From NCBI GenBank assembly GCA_021325365.1, contig JAJPHF010000139.1, forward strand, positions 1-64,000: 64,000 bases of DNA, in the 5' to 3' direction. This document shows positions 8,603 to 17,260 of this stretch, piece by piece. Position 1 is the stretch's first letter, and each line of letters opens with the position of its first letter. This DNA is from Pseudomonadota bacterium (GTDB lineage Bacteria > Chloroflexota > UBA6077 > JAJPHF01). A program made the position numbers and the translations under genes. Under the pieces are notes generated by a model that ran no database searches, was not told the DNA's origin, and saw nothing but the letters and a program-made list of their open reading frames with translations.

Positions 8603-8994
8603 GTATTCCCTCCCTAGCCTGCTACGCCCCCACTGGCGCTCCTGTCCACGTATCAAACGCATCACATGGTGCGAACGTTACACTGTCGGCGTTAGCGCGG
8701 CGCAAGGTCGGATGCCGCTCGCCAGCGGCAGGCGACCAGGACCGCGCCGACCAGCGGCACGAACTGCTGCGCGATGTTCTGGGCGGTCGGCCCGGTGGCC
8801 CCCGAGACCTCGCCAAGACCCCCTAGACACATACTTGTCACGTCGGTGACCAACCGGGCCCATCGCGGCTGGGCAGGCTCAGCTGTGACCCATCGCCAAC
8901 CCGCCTCCGGGGCGTCTCGACGGGGCGCGCCCGGCGCGAACGCTGACACGCCCCGTCGGCTACTCACCTGTGGTTCAGGGTGCGTCGCCGCGGC
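8603..8994. other. Intergenic region between two minus-strand genes
   Basis: 392 bases without a supported gene. It holds the terminator-like inverted repeat at 8918-8958 and presumably the promoter of the secreted-protein run. I could not find a convincing -35/-10 pair. Confidence 0.5.
8918..8958 (-). terminator. Inverted repeat downstream of the NHL-propeller gene
   Basis: A perfect 10-bp stem (CGACGGGGCG at 8918-8927, CGCCCCGTCG at 8949-8958) encloses a 21-nt GC-rich loop. It lies 37 bases past the stop of the minus-strand propeller gene. No T-run follows, so it may be a stem-only terminator or a transcript 3'-end stabiliser. Confidence 0.5.
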
Positions 8995-11079
8995 TCAAGG
9001 CGCACGCGCCGGCCCGATCAGGGGCGTGCGGACCGGCTTCGCCAGGCCATAGAACACTACGAGGCCCTGGCCGCCGCACAGGGTCGAAAGCGGCTCGGGC
9101 GGGGTGCCGAAGCAGCTATCCAGGTTCTGCCAGTTGTTGTCCACCCAGACGTTGCCGGCCGGATCGATGCCGATGTCGATCAGCAGCTGCATGCCGCCGC
9201 CGACGTAGCCCCCAGCCGGTGAGATAGCATCGCCCGGCTGCATGCCGGGGGGGCACGTCTCGGTCCGCACGCCACATAGCTCCACGATCCCCGTTGTCGA
9301 GCTGGCGAAGTTGGAGAACCAGACGTGGTCATTGCCGTCGACGGCGGCCGCCCAGGGGCCCGCCAGGCCGCGACCACTAATCGGCGAGAAGGGCGCTTCG
9401 CTGCCGTCTGGGCGCAAGACCGTGATGCTGCCCCCATTCGGCCCCGCGCTCTGCCGGGACATCGTGCGCGTCAGCTCCTCGTCAAAACTCTTCCCTTCTT
9501 TCGCCAGCTCTAGCAGGCGGCCCAGGCTGGCCCGCCCGGTGTCCGAGTTGCCGAACCGGTTGGTGACCCACACGTTGCCCTGGCTATCGATGGCCAGGCC
9601 GCTGCCGCTATAGCCGGTCGGGAACGTTTCGACGCGCGTAGGATCGGACGCGGGGAAGCGCGTGACCCAGTCGCCGGCAGCGTTCGTGACCCAGATGCGG
9701 TCCTGCGGGTCGATGGCCAGGTGGAACGGCGCGGCCAGCCGACACGGGTTATCCTCGGGATTGCCGCTGCGATTCTGACAGAGGATACGGCCTCTGGCCG
9801 CATCGCCGTTAGGGAGATGCACGAGTTGGCTCTTCTCCACGTCGAGGGCCCAGATGTCGCCATTGGGCGTGGCGATGATGCCCTGCATCAGGCCCAGCTG
9901 ACCGTTGAAGTTGTAGCCCTCCGGCGGTGAGAGGGGCCTCCCGCTGTTGTCGAAGCGCACGATCGCCTTGCTGCCGTAGGTGGTCGCCCAGACGTTGTCA
10001 CCGGCGTCGACGGCGAGCCCAAAGCCGATTCCCTCCAGCCCACCGCCGGTAAATCCCGTGGTAATGGGCGACAGCGGCCGGCCGTCGGGGGCAAATTTCG
10101 ACAGGTTGCCGGTCCACAACACGTCCTGGTTCTGGGCGCCGACGAGGAAGTTGTCGCCGGCCCAGACGTTCCCCTGGCTGTCGATCATCAGCTTGCCGGC
10201 CGCCAGCAGGCCGCCACCGGTGAATCGGAGTGGCAAGACCCAGGCGCTCGGGGCCCGGCTCAGGTAGGGCATGTAGGGCGTCTGGCGGAGGTTCCTGCCC
10301 TGGGGGACGGGATAGAAGCTGTCCAGCAAGGCGAAGACCTTGTCCGGCTGGTACGAAGAGTAGTGCGCGATGGCCTCAGCCGCCGTCAGCGTATCGCTTG
10401 GGGCGTTGCCAGTCGGGGGTGTGGCCGCCGCGAACAGGCTACTGCAGGCATCCGCCCTCACGCGCGTCGTGCAGCCCGCAAGTATAGTGCCCAGGGTGGC
10501 AAAATTCGCCATCGTCGGGGTTTGGTTGCTGTTCATCGCGTCCTGGATGGCGTTCCCGTAGCCGCCGCTGGCGAGGTCGACGAAGTTAGGGACGTTGCTC
10601 GCGGCGATCCGCAGGCCCAGGGAAGGCCCCTGGATCGCGATGCCATCGAGGAACTGGGCCGCGGTCCAAACGGAGGCGACGGTTGTAAGCTCGTTGATGG
10701 TCACCTGAGGCGGGGGCTGGCTACCGACCACCGCCATCAAGGCGATGGCCGGATTGTCCCCGCCGCCGCGTTGGCCAATTTGTCCACCGGTGGCGACCAA
10801 ATAGAGGACGGCATCGTTGCTCCCCGCTCGATCAATGGGCAGCTCGAACCGGCCGTCCGCGCCGGTTTGCGTCCGAGCGAGCTGCGCTGGTGGACCCGCC
10901 GTAGCCGCCCACAAGGTGACGGTCGATTGGGAGATCGGGACCCCGCCACCCAGGACCTGCCCCTGAACCGTGTCGGCGGCCGCTGCCCGCCGGCCCAGGA
11001 GCGGGCTGGCCGCGATGAGCGCCACCAGCAGCAACACCGCCACTGTACCGAGCTTCCAAGCGCGCGCGCTGTGAATCAT
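8995..11079 (-). CDS. Secreted NHL/Vgb-type beta-propeller protein
   Basis: 694 residues from the ATG at 11079, with GGGAG upstream. The N-terminal signal peptide ends at about RRAAAADT. Residues about 36-110 look like a carboxypeptidase-regulatory/Cna-B-like beta domain (VQGQVLGGGVPISQSTVTLWAA...GRFELPI). A helical middle region is followed (from about 290) by repeated propeller blades marked by 'IDSQGNVWAGDN', 'VDAGDNVWATTYG', 'IDPQDRIWVTNAAG', 'IDSQGNVWVTNRFG', 'VDGNDHVWFSNFA' and 'IDPAGNVWVDNNW'. This is the NHL/streptogramin-lyase-like repeat. Such proteins bind ligands or surfaces; lyase activity cannot be inferred. It probably shares envelope localisation with the neighbouring secreted family. 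Confidence 0.85.
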   Translation of the reverse strand: MIHSARAWKLGTVAVLLLVALIAASPLLGRRAAAADTVQGQVLGGGVPISQSTVTLWAATAGPPAQLARTQTGADGRFELPIDRAGSNDAVLYLVATGGQIGQRGGGDNPAIALMAVVGSQPPPQVTINELTTVASVWTAAQFLDGIAIQGPSLGLRIAASNVPNFVDLASGGYGNAIQDAMNSNQTPTMANFATLGTILAGCTTRVRADACSSLFAAATPPTGNAPSDTLTAAEAIAHYSSYQPDKVFALLDSFYPVPQGRNLRQTPYMPYLSRAPSAWVLPLRFTGGGLLAAGKLMIDSQGNVWAGDNFLVGAQNQDVLWTGNLSKFAPDGRPLSPITTGFTGGGLEGIGFGLAVDAGDNVWATTYGSKAIVRFDNSGRPLSPPEGYNFNGQLGLMQGIIATPNGDIWALDVEKSQLVHLPNGDAARGRILCQNRSGNPEDNPCRLAAPFHLAIDPQDRIWVTNAAGDWVTRFPASDPTRVETFPTGYSGSGLAIDSQGNVWVTNRFGNSDTGRASLGRLLELAKEGKSFDEELTRTMSRQSAGPNGGSITVLRPDGSEAPFSPISGRGLAGPWAAAVDGNDHVWFSNFASSTTGIVELCGVRTETCPPGMQPGDAISPAGGYVGGGMQLLIDIGIDPAGNVWVDNNWQNLDSCFGTPPEPLSTLCGGQGLVVFYGLAKPVRTPLIGPARAP

Positions 11080-11224
11080 TCGGCGGCTCCCTTCTGCGTA
11101 TGGGTGCTGAGTCCAGTTACTTCCTCCTCGGAGGCGCTGCCAATCCTCGTCTGAGAGGTGGCGGGCGCAACGACACGAGTCGCGCGATTTACGGGAGCAG
11201 CGCTAGGCGGCGACACACCTCGCC

Positions 11225-12781
11225 TCAGCCCCCCCACTGGCCCTCGAACCCTGTGTGCGTCGGCAGGTTCTCCTGCTCGGTTTTGACGAGGGTGGTGACG
11301 AACTGCGTAATGGCGCCAAGCTGGATGTGCTCCTCCGCGCGCAGGGTGCCGGGCTTCGGCGGCGCGTAGGGGTCCGGCGTTCCTGCCTTGATCGGGGGCT
11401 CGGCCACGAGCGTCTTCATGAACGCGAGGACGGCGGCGGCCATCGCATGCGCCACCCACGCATGCGGGAAGCCCACCTCGTGCAACTCGCGTGGATCCCA
11501 CTCCAGGTTATGGAGGTGCGGCAGGTTGTACGGCGCCCAGGTGGAGGTCATCTCATCCTGCTTGAAGAGATGGGCCTTCCACTGCCGCCACTTCACCGCC
11601 TGCAATCGTGTTCCCTGGAAGCACAGGATCGCGTCGCGCCCAGACTGCTCAGCCTCGCCGAGTAGGAAGGGGCGCATGTCCATGCCGTCGATCATTCGGT
11701 CGTTCGGCACCTGCGCGCCAGCCGCGAGCAACAGCGTCGTGAACATATCGACCTCGTGCACGAGTTCGTTGCTCACCTTGCCGGCCGGGGCCTTGCCCGG
11801 CCAGCGGATAATGCACGGGGTCCGGTTGGACCCTTCCAGCGAGGTGAAATAGTCACCACGCCAGGGCCCGGAGAAGCCGTCCCACTGGCCGCCGAAGGGA
11901 TCGGGGTCACCGGCCGGATAGCGAAAGTTGGGGTCGGCGCCGTTGTCCGACGTCCACACCACGATCGTGTCCTCGGCGATTCCCAGCGTATCGAGCGTGT
12001 CGAGGATGCGCCCCGTGAAGTCGTCCATCTGGGTCAGGAGATCGGCCCAGCTCCCGCGTTTGGTCTTGCCAGCGTACTCTGGGTCGGGGATCGGCGGGAC
12101 GTGGACCTGCGTGTACGGCAAGTACACATAGAAGGGCTTGCCCGCCGCCTTGGCCCGGCCCATGAAGTCGATCGCCCAGTCAGTAATCTTGCGATCGAAG
12201 GCGGCCCGGAACTCAGCGTCATAGGTCGCGATGATCTCCGAGGTGGCGCCTTTGCGCTTCGAGTAGATTGGCTCGGGCTCGAGCGGAATCTGCGTCTCGC
12301 CGGCGTAAGGGGCGGCCGTCACCGCGCCGTTGGGGAAGTAGGACTGCATCGTCCACAGGACCTCATCCGCTGTGCGCGGCGACCAGACCGCCTCATCGAA
12401 CCCGAACTCCACGGGGCTGCGGTGCTCCGGGTCGCTGCCCAGATGCCACTTGCCCCACATCCCCGTCGCATACCCGGCGTCTGAGAGCGCCTGGGCGATC
12501 GTCACCTCCCAGCGCGTCAGCCCATCCGCACCGCCTGTAACCGGCACGGAATGCGTACCCGAGCGAATCGGATGCCTCCCGGTCAGGAGTGCCGAGCGAC
12601 TGGGCGTGCACTGCGCCTCGACATTGAAGTTCAGCAGCCGCACTCCTGCGGCGGCGAGCGCGTCGATCCGCGGCGTCGGCGCCCCACGCAGCACCCCGCC
12701 CCCGTAGCAGCCGACCTCGCCCCACCCGAGGTTGTCCCAGAAGAAGAACACGATGTTAGGTTGCCGACTCGACGTGGCCAC
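11225..12781 (-). CDS. Arylsulfatase (type I, formylglycine-dependent)
   Basis: 518 residues from the GTG at 12781. The N-terminal metal site is NIVFFFWDNLGWGE. The active-site consensus C-x-P-S-R is at residues 58-62 (CTPSRSALLTGR), with Cys58 the residue to be converted to formylglycine. Further sulfatase landmarks are GMWGKWHLG, 'VVWTSDNGADP' (metal-binding Asp/Asn) and the WRGDYFTSLEGSNRTPCIIRWPG segment. There is no signal peptide, so the enzyme is probably cytoplasmic or exported folded. It is divergent from an FGE homologue at 13393, across a gap containing two G/C-block hairpin repeats. The substrate is unknown. Confidence 0.93.
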   Translation of the reverse strand: MATSSRQPNIVFFFWDNLGWGEVGCYGGGVLRGAPTPRIDALAAAGVRLLNFNVEAQCTPSRSALLTGRHPIRSGTHSVPVTGGADGLTRWEVTIAQALSDAGYATGMWGKWHLGSDPEHRSPVEFGFDEAVWSPRTADEVLWTMQSYFPNGAVTAAPYAGETQIPLEPEPIYSKRKGATSEIIATYDAEFRAAFDRKITDWAIDFMGRAKAAGKPFYVYLPYTQVHVPPIPDPEYAGKTKRGSWADLLTQMDDFTGRILDTLDTLGIAEDTIVVWTSDNGADPNFRYPAGDPDPFGGQWDGFSGPWRGDYFTSLEGSNRTPCIIRWPGKAPAGKVSNELVHEVDMFTTLLLAAGAQVPNDRMIDGMDMRPFLLGEAEQSGRDAILCFQGTRLQAVKWRQWKAHLFKQDEMTSTWAPYNLPHLHNLEWDPRELHEVGFPHAWVAHAMAAAVLAFMKTLVAEPPIKAGTPDPYAPPKPGTLRAEEHIQLGAITQFVTTLVKTEQENLPTHTGFEGQWGG

Positions 12782-12962
12782 GTTGCTTCACCTCTTCGCG
12801 CACGGGGGCAGCATGCCCCCCGGTGAGCTATCGTCCTCGGTTACGCATAGGAGCGATAGCTGCTCACACCTTCAGCGCGGCAGTGCCGTCAGGGTCAAGT
12901 TCGAACGGCAGCGGCTACACCAAGCAACTCTCCGCCCTCGCCCCCGCGGCGGGGCGCGGTGC

Positions 12963-13026
12963 CGCATCCACCATAGGCGCAATTCGAGCCGGCCGCATCC
13001 CCCGAAAAGGGGCATAAATGGGGGAC
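12963..13026 (-). repeat. G/C-block hairpin element (copy b)
   Basis: On the minus strand: TCCCCCATTTATGCCCC, a short T-rich loop, GGGGGATGCGGCCGGC, then GCGCC and GGTGGATGCGG. It is closely related to copy d at 25142-25205 over its whole length. It lies about 180 bases upstream of the minus-strand sulfatase start, in the same orientation as that gene. Confidence 0.7.
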
Positions 13027-13165
13027 GAACGGCGCGGCTGTCACTCCTTGGAGGCCAGCAACCCGTGATCTGCAGCAGCGGAATCCCCCCGCAGGGGTGC
13101 GGCCCGCGGCGGTCCGACCCGGTCCGGGTCCGCGCGCCATAACCCCAGCGCTTGCCGCTGTCGAG

Positions 13166-13195
13166 TCCCCCAAAAATCCCCCAGTTGGGGGCATG
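13166..13195 (+). repeat. G/C-block hairpin element (copy c)
   Basis: Core TCCCCCAAAAATCCCCC, AGTT loop, GGGGGCATG. It is nearly identical in its first half to copies e and f. It is upstream of, and in the same orientation as, the FGE homologue. Confidence 0.65.
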
Positions 13196-13392
13196 TAGAG
13201 TATCCATGCGGCGGTTACGCTGTGACCTGATCGGGAGTGCCGCGGAAACCTTCTCCACGGGACCAACGGCGCTGCGGCGTCGCCAGCATCTTAAGTAGGA
13301 CCCGCCGTCGTTCGGACCGCCGCCGGTCACGTGCGTTCGACTGCCTACGCGCGGGTCACCTCGCCGCGGGAGTAGCCGAGAATGGCCGGCCG

Positions 13393-14316
13393 ATGAGTGG
13401 TAGGCCCCCCCCCGTCACCGGGGAACGGCTCACCCTGGCTGCCGATGCCGACAACCGTGATATGGTGCTGCTCCCCGGCGGGCGCTTCTTGATGGGCAGC
13501 GACCATGGCGACGGCTATGAGGAGGATGGCGAGGGGCCGGTGCACGAGGTACACCTGGATCGCTTCTGGATCGACCGCTATGCCGTCTCCAATGCTCGCT
13601 TCGGGGCGTTCGTCGCGGCCACCGGCTACGTCACCGAGGCCGAGCGTTTCGGCTGGTCCTTCGTGTTCGTCGGGCTGCTCCCTGACGACTTTCCCCCGAC
13701 ACGGCGGGTGGCCCACGCCCCGTGGTGGCGGCAGGTCCACGGCGCCAATTGGCGCCATCCCGAGGGGCCGCAGTCGCAGATTGATCGCCGCCTCAACCAC
13801 CCGGTCGTACACGTGTCGTGGAACGACGCGACCGCCTTCTGTCGCTGGAGCGGCGCTCGCTTACCGACCGAGGCGGAGTGGGAGTACGCGGCGCGGGGGG
13901 GGCTGAAGCGCTGCACGTACCCGTGGGGCGACACGCTGGAGCCGGATGGCACCCACCGGATGAACGTCTGGCAGGGTCGGTTTCCCAGTCTCAACACGTG
14001 CGCTGACGGCTACTACGGCACCGCCCCGGTGGACGCGTACCCGCCCAACGGCTACGGCCTCTACAACATGACGGGCAACGTCTGGGAGTGGTGCCGGGAC
14101 TGGTTCAGCGCCGACTATTACGCGCACGCGCCGCGCCTCAACCCGCGCGGGCCCCGCGGGGGCAGCCGGCGAGTGATTCGCGGCGGCTCCTACCTCTGCC
14201 ACCGCTCGTACTCCTACCGCTATCGCGTGGCAGCGCGCGCCGCCAACACGCCCGATAGCGCCACGGGCGACCTCGGCTTCCGGTGTGTCCGCGAGGCCGG
14301 TGCGGCAGCCAAGTGA
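13393..14316 (+). CDS. Formylglycine-generating-enzyme (SUMF1) family protein with one copper-binding Cys missing
   Basis: 307 residues from the ATG at 13393; an upstream in-frame ATG at 13237 would add a low-complexity Arg-rich leader. The FGE-sulfatase domain spans nearly the whole protein: 'MVLLPGGRFLMGSDHGDGYEEDGEGPVHEVHLDRFWIDRY', 'HPVVHVSWNDATAFCRWSGARLPTEAEWEYAARGG', 'NVWQGRFPSLNT', 'GYGLYNMTGNVWEWCRDWF' and 'RVIRGGSYLCHRSYSYRYRVAARAANTPDS...LGFRCV'. Known FGEs bind Cu(I) through two Cys in the pattern C-x4-C. Here the first is Cys269 but the second position is Ser274 (codon TCC). The protein may be inactive as an FGE or may have another role. It is divergent from the sulfatase at 11225. 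Confidence 0.9.
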   Translation: MSGRPPPVTGERLTLAADADNRDMVLLPGGRFLMGSDHGDGYEEDGEGPVHEVHLDRFWIDRYAVSNARFGAFVAATGYVTEAERFGWSFVFVGLLPDDFPPTRRVAHAPWWRQVHGANWRHPEGPQSQIDRRLNHPVVHVSWNDATAFCRWSGARLPTEAEWEYAARGGLKRCTYPWGDTLEPDGTHRMNVWQGRFPSLNTCADGYYGTAPVDAYPPNGYGLYNMTGNVWEWCRDWFSADYYAHAPRLNPRGPRGGSRRVIRGGSYLCHRSYSYRYRVAARAANTPDSATGDLGFRCVREAGAAAK

Positions 14317-14370
14317 GGGACCGGTCAGCGGGGGGGCGAGCGCGTGGCCAGAGGCGGTGTGGCACTGAAC

Positions 14371-15363
14371 TCACGATCCGGGGCGGACCCCTCGCAGGCG
14401 AATCCCGCTCAGGCGGTGAAAGTGCCGTACCGCGCGGACCGCTAAGGTCAGCAGCAGGAACAGGATGACCCCGGAGAGGGCCAGATCGACGGCCGTTACG
14501 TATCCCGACGTCCCCTGGACGATGATGCCGCGGATGCCCCACACGCCGAGAATGACGCCGCCGATGCCGAGGAAGAGATCGTGAAGCGGGCGCAAGAACA
14601 CCGCAAAGCACGCCGACAGCGCGATGAGCAGCACGAGCAGGACCGTAAGCTCCTTCAGATACTCGGGCCGCTGAAAGGTCAGCCCGAAGACGTAGAGGAA
14701 GCTCACAGGATCGGTATCGGCTCGGACGCGATCCGGTTCGATCCAGGTCGGCGCCGCCATGTTCAGGCGCGGGAGGTCCGCCTCGAGCGTGATCTGCAGG
14801 TTGCGGTCCAGCTCCTCGGGCCGCAGCGCCCGCTCGCTGCCGTCAGGCTGCTCCAGGAAGGCGACGACGCCCAGCCAGAGCTGGTAGGTGTCAAAGGGGT
14901 AGAGGCTGGGCTGGCCCCGGACGGGCAGGTGGACGGAATCGCTCAGCAGGGCCGTGTTCTCGGCCAGCGTGATGGTCGCGGAGGACGGGAGCGCCCGGCG
15001 CTGGGCAGCATCGTCCTGTAAAGCGAAGAAGACCAGCTTCGCGGCAGGACAGGTGGGAGAGCACGCTCGGTTGCCGGAGATGCGCAACGTTGCCATCCGT
15101 GTGGCCTCGTCGATGCCGGCGACCACGACGCTGGCATAAAGCGCGGAGTCGGCCTGACGCCCTGGGCGAACCGGAGCGATCGCGCGCTCGGGAGTGACCT
15201 CGTACACGGTCTGCGTCTGCTCGCCGAGCAACTCCCCCGCGAGGCTCATGATGGTGCGGGGGAGAAAGGCGACAACGACGGCCACGAGCACCGCCGTGAC
15301 GAGCAGTGCCAGACGGTGCCGGTGCCGCGGGGGCGCGGGGGCCTCCGGGGCAGGGCTAGCCAC
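14371..15363 (-). CDS. Membrane protein, DUF4436-like
   Basis: 330 residues from the GTG at 15363, which overlaps the end of the upstream DUF202 gene; a TTG at 15381 is an alternative. One N-terminal transmembrane segment (LALLVTAVLVAVVVAFLP) precedes a soluble domain of about 200 residues with 'LRISGNRACSPTCPAAKLVFFAL' and the motif SLYPFDTYQLWLG. Three C-terminal transmembrane segments follow (LTVLLVLLIALSACFAVFL, LFLGIGGVILGVWGIRGIIV, LALSGVILFLLLTLAVRAV). The YPFDxY motif plus a TM bundle resembles DUF4436 proteins of unknown function. The overlap with the DUF202 gene implies co-translation and a membrane partnership. Confidence 0.65.
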   Translation of the reverse strand: MASPAPEAPAPPRHRHRLALLVTAVLVAVVVAFLPRTIMSLAGELLGEQTQTVYEVTPERAIAPVRPGRQADSALYASVVVAGIDEATRMATLRISGNRACSPTCPAAKLVFFALQDDAAQRRALPSSATITLAENTALLSDSVHLPVRGQPSLYPFDTYQLWLGVVAFLEQPDGSERALRPEELDRNLQITLEADLPRLNMAAPTWIEPDRVRADTDPVSFLYVFGLTFQRPEYLKELTVLLVLLIALSACFAVFLRPLHDLFLGIGGVILGVWGIRGIIVQGTSGYVTAVDLALSGVILFLLLTLAVRAVRHFHRLSGIRLRGVRPGS

Positions 15364-15817
15364 GGATGAGGATCCAGCCAAGCGTCACGATGCCGATCAC
15401 CGCCGAGAACGTGGCCACGAGCAGCGTCAGGGACCACCCCGGCAGTCCCTCGCGCAGACCGTTCGGCTTGAACTCCTCGCCTTTCAAGTACCGTTTGATC
15501 TGCCAGTACTGAAACAGCGCGATCAGCGTGCCGGCGGTCCCCACGCCGATCAAGGCGAGGCCCAGGTAGCGGGGCGCGTCGGGATGCGGCGCGTTGGGGC
15601 CGGCGGTCGCCTCCTGAAACTTCTCAAAGAACTGGTAGATGGTGAAGCCGAAGGCGATCAGCGACAGCGACGTCCGGTTCCAGGCCATCAGCGTGCGTTC
15701 GGCACTCAGGCTCGTGCGGATCCAGGCAAAGTGCGTCTGGACGTTGAACGGCAAAGGCGCCGCTGGCGCGGCTGCCACTTCGGTCGCCGCCCCGTCCCCC
15801 CTGGGTTCGACTTGCAT
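15356..15817 (-). CDS. DUF202/YidH-family membrane protein
   Basis: 153 residues, with an ATG at 15817 preceded by AGGGAGGTCC. The N-terminal tail is Ala/Pro-rich. Next comes the family signature HFAWIRTSLSAERTLMAWNRTSLSLIAFGFTIYQF and the first TM segment. Two further TM segments follow (YLGLALIGVGTAGTLIALFQYW and SLTLLVATFSAVIGIVTLGWILI). DUF202 proteins are three-TM inner-membrane proteins; in eukaryotes the domain occurs in VTC polyphosphate complexes, but the bacterial role is unknown. It is followed with overlap by the DUF4436-like gene. Confidence 0.85.
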   Translation of the reverse strand: MQVEPRGDGAATEVAAAPAAPLPFNVQTHFAWIRTSLSAERTLMAWNRTSLSLIAFGFTIYQFFEKFQEATAGPNAPHPDAPRYLGLALIGVGTAGTLIALFQYWQIKRYLKGEEFKPNGLREGLPGWSLTLLVATFSAVIGIVTLGWILIRG

Positions 15818-15933
15818 TGTGGACCTCCCTTACACCGGCGCGGCTTGCGGCGCCGCGGCGCGTCGACCGTCTACGGGGACGTGGCGTGCTGGCCCGACGG
15901 TCCGGGGTTGGCGGGTTTGCCGGTCGCGCTCGC

Positions 15934-16320
15934 TTAGCGCTCGCGCTCGCCCTCGTCCGTTGCCGTGTCGGTATAGACCGGGGGCGCGTCGGGATTGTCT
16001 CGCCCGGATACCGTGGGCTCGTCGGGCGCGCCGTCGATCCCGACCCCGGTCGCGGGCTCATCTGTGCCTGGGGCGCACTCCGCCGCGCTGCCGTAGGTCC
16101 CGTCTGGGCCTGCCATCTCGTCGGTGTACGCGCCGCAGATTTGCGCTCGGGCGGTCACCGCCGCTGGCGCGACGATCGCCGCGGCGAGCGCCAGGGCCAC
16201 GACACCGACGCGGAGCCGCGATGCGACCTTTATCTCCACCAGGTCGGGGCGCCGGGCGCTACCGCGCTGTGCGACGAACCCATTGCCTTGGGGGTCACTC
16301 GGTACAGTCCGGTTCGACAT
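15934..16320 (-). CDS. Small exported acidic protein, unknown function
   Basis: 128 residues from the ATG at 16320 (GAGAGGAC upstream). A charged N-terminus of about 30 residues precedes a hydrophobic segment (VGVVALALAAAIVAPAAVTARAQ), a probable signal or anchor. The mature part is short, acidic and Pro/Asp/Thr-rich, with two Cys (QICGAY and AECAPG) that may form a disulfide. No domain is recognised. Its disordered acidic tail resembles the exported protein at 26560. Confidence 0.6.
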   Translation of the reverse strand: MSNRTVPSDPQGNGFVAQRGSARRPDLVEIKVASRLRVGVVALALAAAIVAPAAVTARAQICGAYTDEMAGPDGTYGSAAECAPGTDEPATGVGIDGAPDEPTVSGRDNPDAPPVYTDTATDEGERER

Positions 16321-16516
16321 GGTACGTCCTCTCCCACGCGCCCACAGGTGCGCCACCGCCGCCCGGGTAGGTTGCGCACGCGCAGCTACGCACGACGCCC
16401 CTCGACGGCACGCGGGCGGCGCGTCCCCGGCGACGGGACATTGCTCGGGCGAATCGGCCCCCGGCCGCCGGCAATCAGCCGCTATCGCCGCGATGGACCA
16501 GGGCGCGAGCAGCGCG

Positions 16517-16807
16517 CTAGGGCTCGATCTGCTGGGATTCTGGCGGACGATCCTCGTTCAGGGTCTGGAACTCCTGATTCTCGGTCTGCTGCAGCTCGTT
16601 GCTGACTGCCTGCTGCGCCGCGGCCTCTGTCGCCTGCGCGTCCGCTGCAGCCTGCTGCGCGCTCTCGGCGTTGGTTTGCTGGCCACTATCCGCTTGCGCG
16701 CGCGCCACCGCGGCGCCGCCCTGGCCCAGTGGCGCGGCCAGCGACAGCGTCAGCAGGGCGCCCGCCGCCATCGCCAGCACCTTGCGGCGACGATCGAGTC
16801 GTGCCAT
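16517..16807 (-). CDS. Small exported Ala/Gln-rich coiled-coil protein
   Basis: 96 residues from the ATG at 16807, with GGGAGGT upstream. The signal peptide (KVLAMAAGALLTLSLAAPLGQGGAAVARAQA) is followed by an Ala/Gln/Glu-rich stretch (about 40-80) predicted to be a helix or coiled coil (ESAQQAAADAQATEAAAQQAVSNELQQTENQEFQ), then a short Pro-rich end. Function unknown. Confidence 0.6.
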   Translation of the reverse strand: MARLDRRRKVLAMAAGALLTLSLAAPLGQGGAAVARAQADSGQQTNAESAQQAAADAQATEAAAQQAVSNELQQTENQEFQTLNEDRPPESQQIEP

Positions 16808-16969
16808 CGCACTACCTCCCACGAGTCTGCATCCTTCCCGTCGGTTTCGCTGCCGGACCACGAGACGCCGCCGACGCAGAACGGTACGGAGCCGAGCGCG
16901 GGCGAGCGATTGAGTGCGAGCGGCCTCTTCGAGCGTGTAGCCCAGGGCAGCGCCGATACCAGTCGTCGC

Positions 16970-17230
16970 TCACACTGTCCCCTCGGTCATGCCCGAGTAC
17001 GTGGCCGTGCCCGAATACGCTCCGTACTGTCCGAGGGCGCCGCCGAGCGCCGTCCCGGGCGCGGTCAACCAGTAGACCTCGACGTCGTGCTGCTCATGCG
17101 CCTCGCGGGCGGCCGCGACGAGCGCGTCGAGCATCTGCCGCTCGGTGGGGCCCAGGCCGCCCCGGAACGCATTGAGCTTCGCGACGAACGCCTGGCGCTG
17201 GGCGTCGGTCGGCGTCGGATTGGTCGCCAT
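16970..17230 (-). CDS. Small peptide family member A: helical N-half, Gly/Tyr-rich tail
   Basis: 86 residues; the ATG at 17230 has an ideal AGGAGGTG ribosome binding site. Residues 8-54 are the conserved family block: QAFVAKLNAFRGGLGPTERQ, MLDALVAAAREAHEQHDVEVYWL. The remaining 32 residues are hydrophilic, rich in Gly, Thr, Ser and Tyr (GALGQYGAYSGTATYSG). There are four paralogues nearby (18657, 23984, 24403, 24801). A conserved N-terminal half with a divergent tail is the layout of peptide precursors with a leader, but no cleavage motif (such as GG) is visible at the junction. Not matched to a known family. Confidence 0.75.
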   Translation of the reverse strand: MATNPTPTDAQRQAFVAKLNAFRGGLGPTERQMLDALVAAAREAHEQHDVEVYWLTAPGTALGGALGQYGAYSGTATYSGMTEGTV

Positions 17231-17260
17231 GGTGACACCTCCTGACGTTGGCCCGGATGC

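Larger units (their letters stand above)
12782..13392. other. Divergent intergenic region, sulfatase / FGE homologue
   Basis: 611 bases with no supported gene. It carries two members of the G/C-block hairpin family, one facing each flanking gene (12963-13026 on minus, 13166-13195 on plus). The middle (13026-13160) is GC-rich with several short inverted repeats but no readable gene. Confidence 0.6.

Noticed and set aside
8692..9052. Open frames on both strands in the gap upstream of the secreted cluster
   Set aside because: No ribosome binding site, composition typical of GC-rich antisense frames, and overlap with a terminator.
13026..13160. GC-rich inverted repeats tested as a tRNA or small RNA gene
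   Set aside because: No cloverleaf with a plausible anticodon arm or TTC-type T-loop could be drawn.
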